Positions 10,630-21,519 of a stretch of 64,000 nt of DNA are shown piece by piece. How positions within the stretch are numbered: the first letter of the stretch is position 1; each line of letters starts with the position of its first letter. The position numbers and the translations under genes were made by a program. The notes under the pieces were generated by a model. The model made no database searches. It saw only the letters and a list, made by a program, of their open reading frames with translations, and was not told the DNA's origin. The DNA is taken from the NCBI GenBank assembly GCA_017979445.1, contig CM030714.1:45833220-45897219 (forward strand), in the 5' to 3' direction. This DNA comes from Akebia trifoliata. Its lineage: Eukaryota; Streptophyta; Magnoliopsida; Ranunculales; Lardizabalaceae.

Positions 10630-12405
10630 TGTAGACACCCCATTTTTGCACTCGCCTGATTAATCAACTCGTCAACCCGATCGCAATGATTCCCAATGAT
10701 GGATGTGTATTCCGTTGCTTTATTTTGTTACCAGATATGTTTCAGAAATCCGGATGAGGTATCTCGAACTGAAAAAACCTTAGAAACCACGCTACGCTAG
10801 GAAAACACAACCCCAGAAACATAGAAATCATCATCTTGCAGACCAAAAAGAAGCTTCACGATAAAAATCACTAAAAATTGAACAAATTACCAAAATACCC
10901 CTAACCTCAAAACAACCTTAGAGCCTACGTTACGCTTAGGAAAACCCATTCGAACACATAAAATAACAAATCGAAACCAAATAAATCATTTCGCCAATTT
11001 TAACAGAATTTGACAAAATTACGAAAATGCCCCTCATAAAGTTCACAACCATTTCACACAAAAAATTTTCATAAATGACACAAACCAACATTCTCATTGA
11101 ATTCCTTACAAAAAACTGATTCTAAAACATCCTGGAACATTAAAAACTGACTTAAAACGTGAAAAGTCCTCTCCGGGGGTAAAACGGTAATTTCACAATT
11201 TTCATAATTAAAAAATTCGAAATTAATAAATAAAACATTAAATAATTAAATTTAAACATTAATAAAATTAATTTAAAAATTTAAACCTAAAAAATCGATT
11301 AATCGGGCTCTCAGGCAAAATCGTTGAGGGTTCGTGGGATATTTCTTTAAGGACCCCTCCATTTGGGGGTCCAAAGAATTAAAGAAATAATGGAAGAGGG
11401 TTCTCCAAAAATTAAAAGTAAATCAAGCAAGACTGAAGTCAAGGTATTAAAGTCAATTAAGTGAGACTGAAGTCAAAATTAAAGTCAATTAAGCAAGACT
11501 GAAGTCAAGATATTAAAAGTCAATCAATTAAGACTAAAGTCAAAACATTAAAAGTCAATCAAATAAGACCAAAAGTCATAATAGAATTCTAATTAAATAA
11601 TAACTCTATCTAATAGAGTTCTAACTTAAAAACAATTCTACCTAAAACAATTTGAATTAAAACATGATTCTACCTAAAACAATTCTAATTAAAACACAAT
11701 TCTACCTAAAACAATTTTAACTAAAACACAACTCTAATTAAAAGATCTCTAATTAAACACTAACTCTATCCAAATCAACCCCTAAAAACATCTATAAATA
11801 GAGGTGCTCACACCCTATTTTCGTATAAAATCATAAACCCTAAGAGAAGTAGGTCTAGAAGCTCCCCTAGCCCCCCATAAACCCTAGTTTTGGAGCCCCA
11901 ACTCCTTAGCTAACATCCCTCCTTCAATTTTAGTCTAGAAAACACCCAAAAGCTTTCTAAAAACACCCCCAAATCCACAACGAACTTGAAGGGTTCAGAT
12001 TCAAAAACAAGGAGATACCTTGCCTCGGAGATCCGAAGTCAAATCCGGAAACAGAACGAAGCAAGGGAGCACGGTACAAGGAGCTCTTTTTGTCAGATCT
12101 GAGGGAACCAAGTCCTTGCCATCGGAAAGGTAAATTTTTATTTTTATTTATTTTTTTATCTAGGTTTTAGCAATGTAATTTACTTGGGAATTTAGTAGAG
12201 ATCGGCTTTGGCCGGGCGGGGTTGGTGCCTAACACCTTCCAACCCCGTAACTTGATCCCCGAATTCAGATTTTTTATGGTAGATTAGTTCTTTTTATCCA
12301 TGTTAGAGTCAGTATGGTTCCTAGACCACAATAACTAGGTGGCGACTCCCAAACCTCAAGGGTCAAAAGCGGATCCGCGCACCCCGCGGATCGAGGGCGC
12401 TTTCA
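10630..12405 (+). mobile_element. LTR of retroelement A, second copy (3' LTR)
   Basis: 1776 bp, same length and ends as 637-2412, with about two differences seen by eye. It follows the polypurine tract of element A, so it is A's 3' LTR, and is followed by ATTAA (12406-12410) and the tail of LTR B, which is the right-hand target junction of A's insertion into LTR B. Confidence 0.93.
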
Positions 12406-13195
12406 ATTAATCAAGTCAATCTCATAAGACTAAGGTCAAAACCCTAAATCCAAACCCTAATCTAAAACTAATCAAGTCAATCTCATAAGACTAAAGTCAA
12501 AACCCTAAAATCCTAAAGACTAAGTCAAAACCCTAATTGAAACCCTAAAAGAAACCCTAATCAAACCCTAAATACTTCTAAAAACTTTATAAATAGGAGC
12601 CTCCACACCCTATTTTCGTATCAAAGAAAAAACCCTAGAAAAAGTAGGTGAAGAAGCCCCCACAACCCCTCCAAAACCCTTATTTTGGAGCCTCAACTCC
12701 TTCCCTAACACCCCTACTCCGATTTTAGCCTAAAAAACACCCAAAAACCTTTCAAAAACACCCCAAAAATCCACCACAAATTCAAAGCATCCAGATCCAA
12801 GAAAGAGACACCTTGCCTCGGAGATCAGAAATCAGATCCGGAGACAAAGCGAAGCAAGGAGTACGGTACAAGGAACTGTTTTTCAGATCTGAGGGAATAG
12901 TACTTTTGCAGATCGAAGGTAAGGTTTTTTATTATTTTTTAAATCTAGGTTTTATCATTAGCGATGTAGTTATATTTGGTATAAGTAGAGACCGGCATTG
13001 GCCGGGCGGGGTTGGTGCCTAACACCTTCCGACCCCGTAACATGATCTCCGGATTCAGATTTCTATAGTAGATTAGTTCCTTTTTATCCATTTTAGAGTC
13101 AGTTTGGTTCCTAGACCACAATAACTAGGTGGCGACTCCCAAACCTCAAGGGTCAAAAGCGGATCCGCGCACCCCGCGGATCGAGGGCGCTTTCA
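12406..13195 (+). mobile_element. LTR B tail, second copy, leading into element B
   Basis: Matches 2413-3202 with only one difference seen by eye, and 24074-24862 with more. TATAAATA is at 12588-12595. It joins directly to the PBS of element B at 13197. It is the authentic right part of B's 5' LTR; the copy at 2413-3202 is best explained as its duplicate. Confidence 0.85.
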
Positions 13196-13196
13196 G

Positions 13197-13214
13197 TGGC
13201 GACTCCGCTGGGGA
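13197..13214 (+). other. Primer-binding site of element B
   Basis: TGGCGACTCCGCTGGGGA, identical to 3204-3221, two bases after the LTR end. Confidence 0.8.
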
Positions 13215-16200
13215 CTATTGAGGATCAAACTTGAAAAACCCCAAGTATGGGAACATTGCTATTTAGACCTGTTTTTTTTTATTTTCTGTGTTGTTTATTT
13301 GATTCGTTTATTTATTTTATTTATTTATTTATATTTTTGGATTGTGTTACATTCTCTTGGTATGATTTGGATTAAGTTTTGAGCATGTTATTGTGGAATA
13401 TTATTTGATTTAGGGTCATTTGGGATGACCCTAAATAATGCAGGATTACCCAAAATAATGCAGGATATCGGGGGGTTAAAGACATGAAAATGAGAATGGT
13501 TGATAACCCATTTTTATTTGAGATATCTTGTATTAGCCTCTATTAACATCATTTGATTTGATTTTGAACACTTTGATTCGGTATATTATCCTTGTGATTT
13601 AATCAAGTTCATTTAGGGTGACCCTAAATAATATGAGATTTCAAGATGGAAGGTTTTATTGAAGATAGGATAACGGTTGTCGGATCACGAAGTTTATTTT
13701 TAATTTTTTTTTAAATGTTTTCTTTTTTTTTATTTTTATTTATTTATTTATTTATTTATTTTTTCGCCGATCTATCTTTTGGCGATAGCATTTTCTTTTT
13801 CAAATTTCCATTATTTTGTTTTTTTCTTTCTTCTAGTGTCGATTTGTATTTTGAAAAAAATTTAGGGGGTGTCAAACTGTTTTTGGTAGTAATACGTTTT
13901 TTTTTTTAAAAAGTGTTTTTTATGGCATGTGGGCGTGTGACAGCAAGCAAGTAAAAGAAATAAAAGAAAAGAAAAGAAGGTTAGGTTGTTTTTGAGTTTC
14001 TGCCAACAGCAACACATATTTTTCAAGGTGGTGTGCCTCTAACAGAAATACGTTTTTAATTGCCGAACCCTTAAAGGTGGTGCGCTGTTAGGTCTTTTTT
14101 ATTTTTTTTATTATTTCTTTTATTATCTTCTTCCCCAAATGTGTTTTAACAAAAAAAAAAAAAAACAGCAAGAAAGAGAGAGAACGTCTCTCTCCTTCTT
14201 CTCTCCCTCTCTCTCTCCCTCTCAATCTAAATCGTTTAGAAAAATAAAACAAAAAAAAGGAGAAAGAACAGAAAATAAAGATTTGCCTACTGATCAGTCC
14301 ATCATCACCTGCACTTCATCTCCTTTGTCAACCAAGCCAGCCATTAATGTCCTCCATCACCTCTGTTTTACAACACCCAACCAAATACACCATCTCTCTC
14401 TTACTCTCTCTCTCTGGCCGTCTCTTTCACGTTGCCTGTTACGCTTCAAGATAAAAAAAATCCAATTCATTCTAGCTGTGATCTTCATTCCGAGATCTCA
14501 AAATACGGTGGTGCAATATTTCATTCAAAATCTCAGATTCTTTTTCTTTAGTAGAACGATTTCTTTTTCTCGCTAAAAATTAGAAAATCGTTGGATCTGG
14601 TTTTCTACTTGGTCACTATTGTCGTTTTCTTTGATGGAATGACGTTTAATAGAGATTATGTGGTTTGTTGGAGAGATGGAGGTTTGGAGATTTTGAGAGA
14701 AAATTGGGTTTTTAATTCTGTCTAACATTTGTTGAGAAGAAGGGATGCGAGTTTTGACGCTGTATAGGATTGGTAACCACTTATATGATGTTTTATTAGT
14801 TTAAATCAGAGAAATACGCTGCCAAGAGGTTGATCCATTCAGCACCTCCAATGAAAGATGAAGAATTGTTTTTGCTGTAATTTCTATTTTGCTGTTTGAT
14901 GTTACAAAGAGCATAGCAACACTTAAATAAATGAAAAATAAAAGGGATTTGTTGTAAGTGTTGCTTGTTTGGCAGCAACAAATAAGTGATGTGCTGGTAG
15001 CATATTAAGAAAGGACCAGGAAATTGAGTTGTGTGAGTTTTTGTGGTGGTAGTAATATAAAAAAACGTGGGTTGTGGGTGTTGGTAGCAAACAGAAAAAA
15101 CATAGCAAAAAGGTGAGGCTATCCTCACCAATTTAGTAAGATTTCAAATCTTGCTAACGGTCTTTGACCTCCCCACGTGGCAACAACACATTTTTTAAAA
15201 AAAAATTATTTTTTGAAAATTTGTTTGGCATATTTATTGTTATTTGGATATTTAAAAAAAAAAAAAAAAAACAAAAGTGTCATTGACTTCATCACGTGGT
15301 ACTCGAGTGATTCAATGCCACGTGCTTGTGGCGGATGAAAATCTAAGAATTTTAAAAAGAAAAAATATTTGAGAAAATTCTTAAAAATTGATTTTTATTT
15401 TTGAATCTTGATTTAAAATTTGATTTCATAGTCACTCATTTTCAAAATCTTGGATCAAAGCTAAAAAATATAATGTAAATTTTATAGTCGGATCCAAATT
15501 TTTTCAATCAAAATCTATAAGATTGTGACATTGGATTGTTGACATGATGACCCACGTGGCATAATGACCCTTAGTAATTTTGAAATCTTATTATGTTAGT
15601 CAAGCTAGTTTGGTCCTCACCCAAAGTGATTTTTGTTTGGATCATAAAAAATTGGTATTGTTCATTTTTTTTGAAAAAATAAAAAAGATTCATCATTACT
15701 CCACAATTACCATTCTATCCTCAATTTTTCTTTGAAGTTTCAAATTATTTTGGGTCACCCCAAAATCACCTTTGATTAGATCATAAAAAAAAAAATCCAT
15801 TTGATTTGGATTAAAAAATTGTGTGCTTGTTTCAATATTGGATTAGATCAGTTATTCCATGTTATATTCATTGATTGATTTACCATGATATGTGTATATT
15901 TGATCATGATCAATTCTTCCTTTGCCGTTTGATGCTATTGATTTAATGTGTTATGCTTGCTCTTGTCATATGCATTTATTCAATCTTTGATAATTTGATT
16001 GGTATGATCTATACTTAATGTCATTAATGCTTGAATATATGTTGTGCTTCGATCAAGCCTATGGACCCATTTATCTAAAAAGGCCCCGGGCACACCCCAC
16101 CCTGTTTTGCACACACCACATGCACGTTTACCGCTTTACTCACTTACACGTCCCATTTAGCCAACGTGGCACTAGTGCGTGGCCCGATCTCTTCGGAGAC

Positions 16201-17429
16201 GCGACGTCATTCATGAAACTCACAACTCCAGTCACGTACCTTAGGGTATATCAAACTGGGGGCATCAATACCATCTGATCAGGTGATTCTGAGAAGTATG
16301 TTGATGCACCCAGGCTGGAGCGACCTGAGCCTTTGACCTATTGTGAGCCACACAGTCACATGTCCCGATTGCCAACGTAGTACTAGTACGTGGTCGGTCC
16401 CCTCGTGGGATGCCAAACTATTTATGAAAGCTACAACCCTTGACTCGTACCCGTAGGTATAAAAGATAGTCTAAGTATATCAATTGCACTTCTTGGTCAA
16501 AACCGGTGCCTAAGCAAGATCTTGTCTCGCTGTACCCTACTGTACGAGGGGGATAGACAGCGTCTATTCTAGACGAGAGGTATTTAAGTGGGCCCTTGCT
16601 CAGCATTGTGCGCCACCTCTCAACTGGAGATCAAACTGGCTGTTTTTTGCTTCAGAGAAGTGAATTGAGGTTTTAGATTATCACCTATACGGTATATCAA
16701 ACCAAGTCACCACGTATCGAAAGGTATATAGGTGTGCTTGGGCAAGGGTGGCCAGATAAAAATGTATTGCACGTAGTAAGCTTAGAGTCTAGAAACCTTC
16801 CTAGTAGGTCACGACTCGAACTTATCGTGGGTGTTCCCGGGTTGCTTTATTTAATCCAACCAAAAGGTAAGTGGGTGGACCGGTCCACACTACTTCAATC
16901 AAACTCGCAATATCGGTCCAACCCAATAAACTTAATTGACGAGACATACTGGTCAATATCAAGTTAAACCAATTAGTACCACTGGTAAATGGATCTTATG
17001 GATCAACATATGGACCGGTTGAACTAATTGGCTTAAAAATATTCGATGAAGTGATGCAAGTGAAATATTCAAATCCATTGGGTCGAACCGACCCAAACTC
17101 AAATGGGAACATGGTCCCAATCACCTTGCATTAGCTAGTTTAATTCAATGGACTGAATATTTCATACTTAACAAGATCAGTAAATCATATTCATGTAATA
17201 TTTCTTGATCGAAATATTTCATTGATTAGAGATTTTGAATCTAGGGGTTAACTTAACCCATGCTATCAAGAGAAACCTCTATTAAAAGTTTAGGGTCCGT
17301 AACTAGTAATCCACCTTTGATGGGGTTTTCAGGATTATCATTGCGCCCAAACTCAAGCGTCCACCTCCTAGTTGGAGTCGTAGGTCCAGTCGGTTAGAAC
17401 GAGCTATAGTACCAAGTCAGCAAACAGAG
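13215..17429 (+). other. Untranslated leader of element B
   Basis: 4.2 kb between PBS and gag, about 2 kb longer than in element A. Identity with A stops at 13572. A very T-rich part (13690-13920) and a CT-rich part (14170-14430) follow; the 145-codon frame at 14139-14576 is low-complexity and not credible as a gene. 16066-16880 is the block highly similar to 4114-4940 of element A. Just before the ATG (17340-17429) the frame is open and aligns with the N-terminal extension of gag A. Confidence 0.7.
15108..15614. mobile_element. Old inverted-repeat (MITE-like) element in the leader of B
   Basis: The left side reads GGTGAGG .. TAAGATTTCAAA .. GGTC .. CCCCACGTGG. The reverse complement of the right side reads GGTGAGG .. 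TAAGATTTCAAA .. GGTC .. CCACGTGG in the same order. The arms are about 90 bp and imperfect. No clear target duplication was found. It accounts for part of the extra length of B's leader. CACGTGG near each end recalls the MITE family at 35024, 39851 and 58101, but the ends differ. Confidence 0.4.
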
Positions 17430-18950
17430 ATGGCTTCAGAATCTGAACTTACAGAGATCCGTAAGATCTTGGCAACCTTTGCCAACGATATCAACAGTAT
17501 AAAAGGCAAAGTGGAAATGTTAGAACAGACCTCGGAATCAACGGGCAATCCCCTAAATGATCCAAATGGAAAGAAGGTAGAAGAGAGACGCCCACGTGAA
17601 GTCTTTGAACTCGACGGAGATGAAGAATATGTTGATGAGAACCCAATGTTAGCTAACAAAATGTCTCAGTTAGAATCAGCTATGAAGAGTATAAAGGGTA
17701 TCGATGAAATTGCAGTAGGCATTGAAGCTTTGAACCGCATTCCCAGAATTCATTTGCCAGATAAGTTTGTAATGCCGGAAATGGATAAGTTTAGTGGTAT
17801 AGGGTGTGCAAAAACACATCTTAAGGTGTATGTTACTAACATGCGTACTATGGGACTTAGCGATGAACATATGACATTGTTGTTTCAGAGAACTTTATCA
17901 GGATCAGCACTACGCTGGCTAATGTCTCAAGATCCAGTTATTGTGGGCACCTGGGAGAGCAAGTCAAAGGCTTTCTGGCATCAGTACAAGTACAGTACCG
18001 AGATTGAGACCTCAAGAAGGGACTTGGAGTCAACCAAACAGAAGAATGGGGAAACATTTACTGACTTCATCGGTCGTTGGAGGGCCAAGGCTGCACAAAT
18101 GTGGGATAGACCTTCAGAGAAAGAACAAGTGGCTATTATCTTAAAAAACCTCTCGCAAGGGTATGCCCGACATCTAGTCTCCCAATACCTTCCTACATTC
18201 GAGTCTCTATTACAAGCTGGTAGCCAATTGGAAGATGCTTTTGCTTCCGGAATCCTTTCAAATCCTTCGGACAACAAGTTCAAAAAGCCTTTCACCAATT
18301 CCAAGTCTAGCGCTGATCACGCCTATGTAGCCCATACGACTACTACACCCGTCCAATCTACTATCTTGCCTAGTAACCAAGTTAATCAACCTCGACCGCG
18401 TAGGAAATTCACCAATCTTGGTATGCCTTTGAGCATTGTCTTTCAAAAACTATTAAGTAAAGGGCTCATTGCACCTCTCCAACCTCGACCTTTACCAAAT
18501 CCATTCCCCACTTCTCACAATCCCAACTTATTTTGTGAGTTTCACCAAAATCCTGGTCATCTTACTGATCGTTGTGTCGCTCTTCGTCATACAGTTCAAG
18601 ACCTCATCGACGCCAAAAAAGTTACTGTCCCTGCCCCTGAGCAGCCGAATGTTACTACCAACCCTCTACCCAGTTATCAACCTCCTCAGACTTTGAACAT
18701 GGTATCCAATACTCAACTCTCGTTTGACCCAATCCTTCTCATCCAATCAGTCAATCATAAACCTCCTAGCCCTCCTCTTACCAAAGTGATGGTCCCTAAT
18801 GAGGTTTTCACCACCAAATGCAGTCTTGGCCAAGAGAGAAGAAGTAAGTCTGAAGAATGCAAAGAATCTGAAGACTCAGTCCAATCGCTTGGAAATAGTT
18901 TCTCTAGTCCTCAATTTGTAATCAAGCCCATTGTGGGTAATTGTCTTTAG
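17430..18950 (+). CDS. gag: Gag polyprotein of retroelement B
   Basis: 506 codons, ATG to TAG, uninterrupted. It is homologous to the gag of element A across the Retrotrans_gag domain (FSGIGCAKTHLKVYV, LFQRTLSGSALRWLM, WDRPSEKEQ) but clearly diverged in sequence and longer at the C-terminus. The zinc knuckle is C369, H372, H377, C382 in the same C-X2-H-X4-H-X4-C spacing. The N-terminal 40 residues form a charged, probably helical segment. It is the structural protein of the particle. The contrast with the decayed pol downstream suggests that gag was kept longer or that pol was lost recently. Confidence 0.9.
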   Translation: MASESELTEIRKILATFANDINSIKGKVEMLEQTSESTGNPLNDPNGKKVEERRPREVFELDGDEEYVDENPMLANKMSQLESAMKSIKGIDEIAVGIEALNRIPRIHLPDKFVMPEMDKFSGIGCAKTHLKVYVTNMRTMGLSDEHMTLLFQRTLSGSALRWLMSQDPVIVGTWESKSKAFWHQYKYSTEIETSRRDLESTKQKNGETFTDFIGRWRAKAAQMWDRPSEKEQVAIILKNLSQGYARHLVSQYLPTFESLLQAGSQLEDAFASGILSNPSDNKFKKPFTNSKSSADHAYVAHTTTTPVQSTILPSNQVNQPRPRRKFTNLGMPLSIVFQKLLSKGLIAPLQPRPLPNPFPTSHNPNLFCEFHQNPGHLTDRCVALRHTVQDLIDAKKVTVPAPEQPNVTTNPLPSYQPPQTLNMVSNTQLSFDPILLIQSVNHKPPSPPLTKVMVPNEVFTTKCSLGQERRSKSEECKESEDSVQSLGNSFSSPQFVIKPIVGNCL

Positions 18951-19119
18951 TTGTTTATGAGTCTTGAGTCCAGTTCTTTCTATCAATTCAGTAATCAAGT
19001 CTGTCTTTTTATTTCTTATTTTGTTCTAGTCAAGTTAGTTTTTCGAGTCTGCAATGGTGTCAGTCGCCCCATCTAAATTTGATTGAATAAAGAAATTTTT
19101 TGAATACCTCAAGCGCATT

Positions 19120-20157
19120 AAAGAATTAACTAATAATCTAGCTTCAAAGATATATTTTTCTCCTGAACAAGAAGATAAGAGTCGGGCTCAAGAAAGCAAA
19201 GGTCATTGACCTCGGAACAGAAATAAATTCCTAAAGAGATTCAAATAGAAACCATCTTATCCCTAGAGGAACACGAGAGGATAATGAATTTACTCAGAAA
19301 TTTCAAAAGACTTGTTCATGTGATCATATGAGGGTATGTTAGGTACAAGCTTGGGTGTTGTTCAACATGGAATAGATACTCATTTATATTGATGGAATCA
19401 AAGAAGATGTTATAAAATGTATCAGCACTATCCTTACTACATCTTGAGTTTCAAATCACATATTATCAATCGATATGGGGGTACCTGTTGAACTGATCTC
19501 TGATAATGGGTCGTACTTCAAAGCATAAATCATTACTCTATGTTTAAAGTTGAAGATCCGGAAGTACAAATCATCCCCCTACCGTCCTCAGATCAATGGA
19601 ACGGTTGAAGCAGTTAGTAAGAGTCTCAAGACTATCATCAGGAAAATGTGTCAATCACATCGAGATTGGTCAGAAAAATTATCATTCACGCTATGGACAT
19701 ATCGAACTTCAATTCGATCATCTAGTGGAGCTACTCCCTACTCCTTAGTGTATGGCATGGAAGCAGTCTTGCTAGTTGAAATGAAAATTTTGTCTCTCAG
19801 GGTCTTGTTGAAAAATCATTTGTTAGAAACAGATTGGGTTCGTCAACAGTATGAAGAAATAAATTTGATCGAAGAAAATGAGTTAAAGCCCTATATCACG
19901 TGCAAGCTTATCAAAGAAGAGTTGCCCGTGCATTTGATAAAAAGATCAAGGTTCGTCATTTACAAGTCGGGGATTTAGTACTAAAAGAGAATCGGGCACT
20001 TATCTTTGACCCTAGAGGGAAGTTCAAACCAAATTGGGGAGGTCCGTACATCATCAAGGAGATACTACCAGGAAAAGCTGTCAGGCTTCAAGATCATGAT
20101 GGAATCGAGTTACCAGAATCAACCAACCTTGACCAAATCAAACGGTACTACATTTAA
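19120..20157 (+). pseudogene. Decayed pol of element B: RT-proximal trace and integrase C-terminal half
   Basis: 19180-19320 holds a broken RT-proximal stretch (EEHERIMNLL among stops). RT and RNase H are absent. From about 19450 an integrase remnant begins: ISDNGSYF contains the second catalytic Asp, then a stop near 19527. The frame is open from 19550, with GTVEAVSK holding the Glu region, WTYRTSIRSSSGATPYSLVYGMEA, and then a frameshift near 19885-19905. The C-terminal part continues in another frame to the natural end, DQIKRYYI, at 20157 (GDLVLKEN, NWGGPYIIKEILPG). At least one stop and one frameshift make it non-functional. Confidence 0.85.
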
Positions 20158-20659
20158 GGAGGCCATTTTTGGCCGAATCAATTTTCCTATTACCTAATTC
20201 TTTATCTCCTTTCTCAACCCCTTTGCAGCCTGTTCAAAAAGAGAAAATTGTGCCTTTTATTTCTTAGCCTGATCACCTAACCTAGGGGAGGGAAAAATCC
20301 GAACTACGTTTTGGTCTGATCCCAAAAATTTGGGGTACGTAGGCAACTTGAGAAGTTACTTCAGGCCTTACCACACCAAAATAAAAAATAGATTCCCCGA
20401 TGAAGAAAAAATCTAAAAAGAAAAAATTCAAAAGAATAAAAAAAAAAAAAAAAAAAAAAAAGTTCAAATGAAATGCCACACAAGGGGCATTTGGGTTTTT
20501 GAGCCTCAAAATCCCTTTCGTTTTATGCCTAGTCCCAAGCCTACCTATAAAAGTCCTCCTAAGTACCGTACGAGAAGTCAAGGAAGATAGCAAAGCATGA
20601 TCAGACAGCAACTCCAGAAGTTTAGAGGAGAAGAAAAAGATAAAAAATGATGAAGCCTG
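20158..20659 (+). other. 3' untranslated part of element B after pol
   Basis: Non-coding. It includes GGGGTACGTAGGCAACTTGAG (20331-20351), also conserved in element A near 7840, and an A-tract of about 30 (20433-20461). I see no gene. Confidence 0.6.
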
Positions 20660-20859
20660 CTAAGTTGAAAACCCGAAAAGGGCGACTTAGGCAAAAATTA
20701 AGGCAAGCTCGCAAGGTTGAAAATCTGAAAGGACAACTTTGACAACAATCAGAGCAAAGAAAAAAAGAAAAGAGCTCGCTAGATCGAAAACCTAAAAAGG
20801 CGATCTAGGCAAAAGCTAGAGCATGCTCGCTAGATTGAAAACCTGGATAGGCAATCTAG
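20660..20859 (+). repeat. Four covarying RNA-hairpin repeats in the 3' region of element B
   Basis: Hairpins at 20660-20690, 20712-20741, 20779-20808 and 20830-20859. The 8-bp stems are CTAAGTTG/CGACTTAG, CAAGGTTG/CAACTTTG, CTAGATCG/CGATCTAG and CTAGATTG/CAATCTAG. Between the arms is AAAA, then CC[CT] and [AG]GG around a short A-rich loop. They are the same motif as at 8248-8417 in element A. Stem columns 2, 4, 5 and 7 change while pairing is kept. Confidence 0.75.
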
Positions 20860-21519
20860 GCAAAACTTAGAGCTATCAAAAAATAAAAGAAAATCTCCGT
20901 TGAGAAGCTGAAAAGGTAGCCCGAGCCGAAATATCAGAAGTTCGAATGATCAAGTTTCAATACCCAGTTTGAACCAAATATAGACTCAGTGGATACAAGT
21001 ATCTCGTCTATGATTGATCTGAAGAGTTTCATGTCCCTAAGCGAACCGACGGGGAGAAAGAACAAATTCTATGATGAATTTCAGAAAGAAATATTTTGTT
21101 CCAATTTCTTTGAGCTTGACTCAAAATCTTCAATATAAAAAATCAAAATTAAAAGTTAAACCTTTATTGCGCTTGCGGTAATCAAGGATTTCAAACTTTC
21201 ATAACAAGGGCACTTCCTTTTTTCTAAAGAGTACAGTTTCCCCCTTACACTAGGGGCATGTATTTTCAAATTATGTTCAATTATCCCCAGTACAATATTC
21301 CTTGTCAAACTAGGGGCATTTTTGTTCTGATGCCTGGTCAATTTCAACCCCAAAGGATAAGGTTAACTTTGAATTAAAGGTTACCCTCTTGATAACAATT
21401 TTGAAAACTCCTCAAATTCAAAGAGAGTTAAAATGTTTACCGGACCTTCATAAAATCCAACTTTTTATTAAAAAAAAAAAAAAAAAAAAAAAAAATCAAA
21501 TGCGAGGTTAATCCCCCGT

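Noticed and set aside
14139..14576. 145-residue frame in the leader of B
   Set aside because: Low-complexity Lys/Ser/Phe-rich translation of A- and CT-rich DNA with no family signature.
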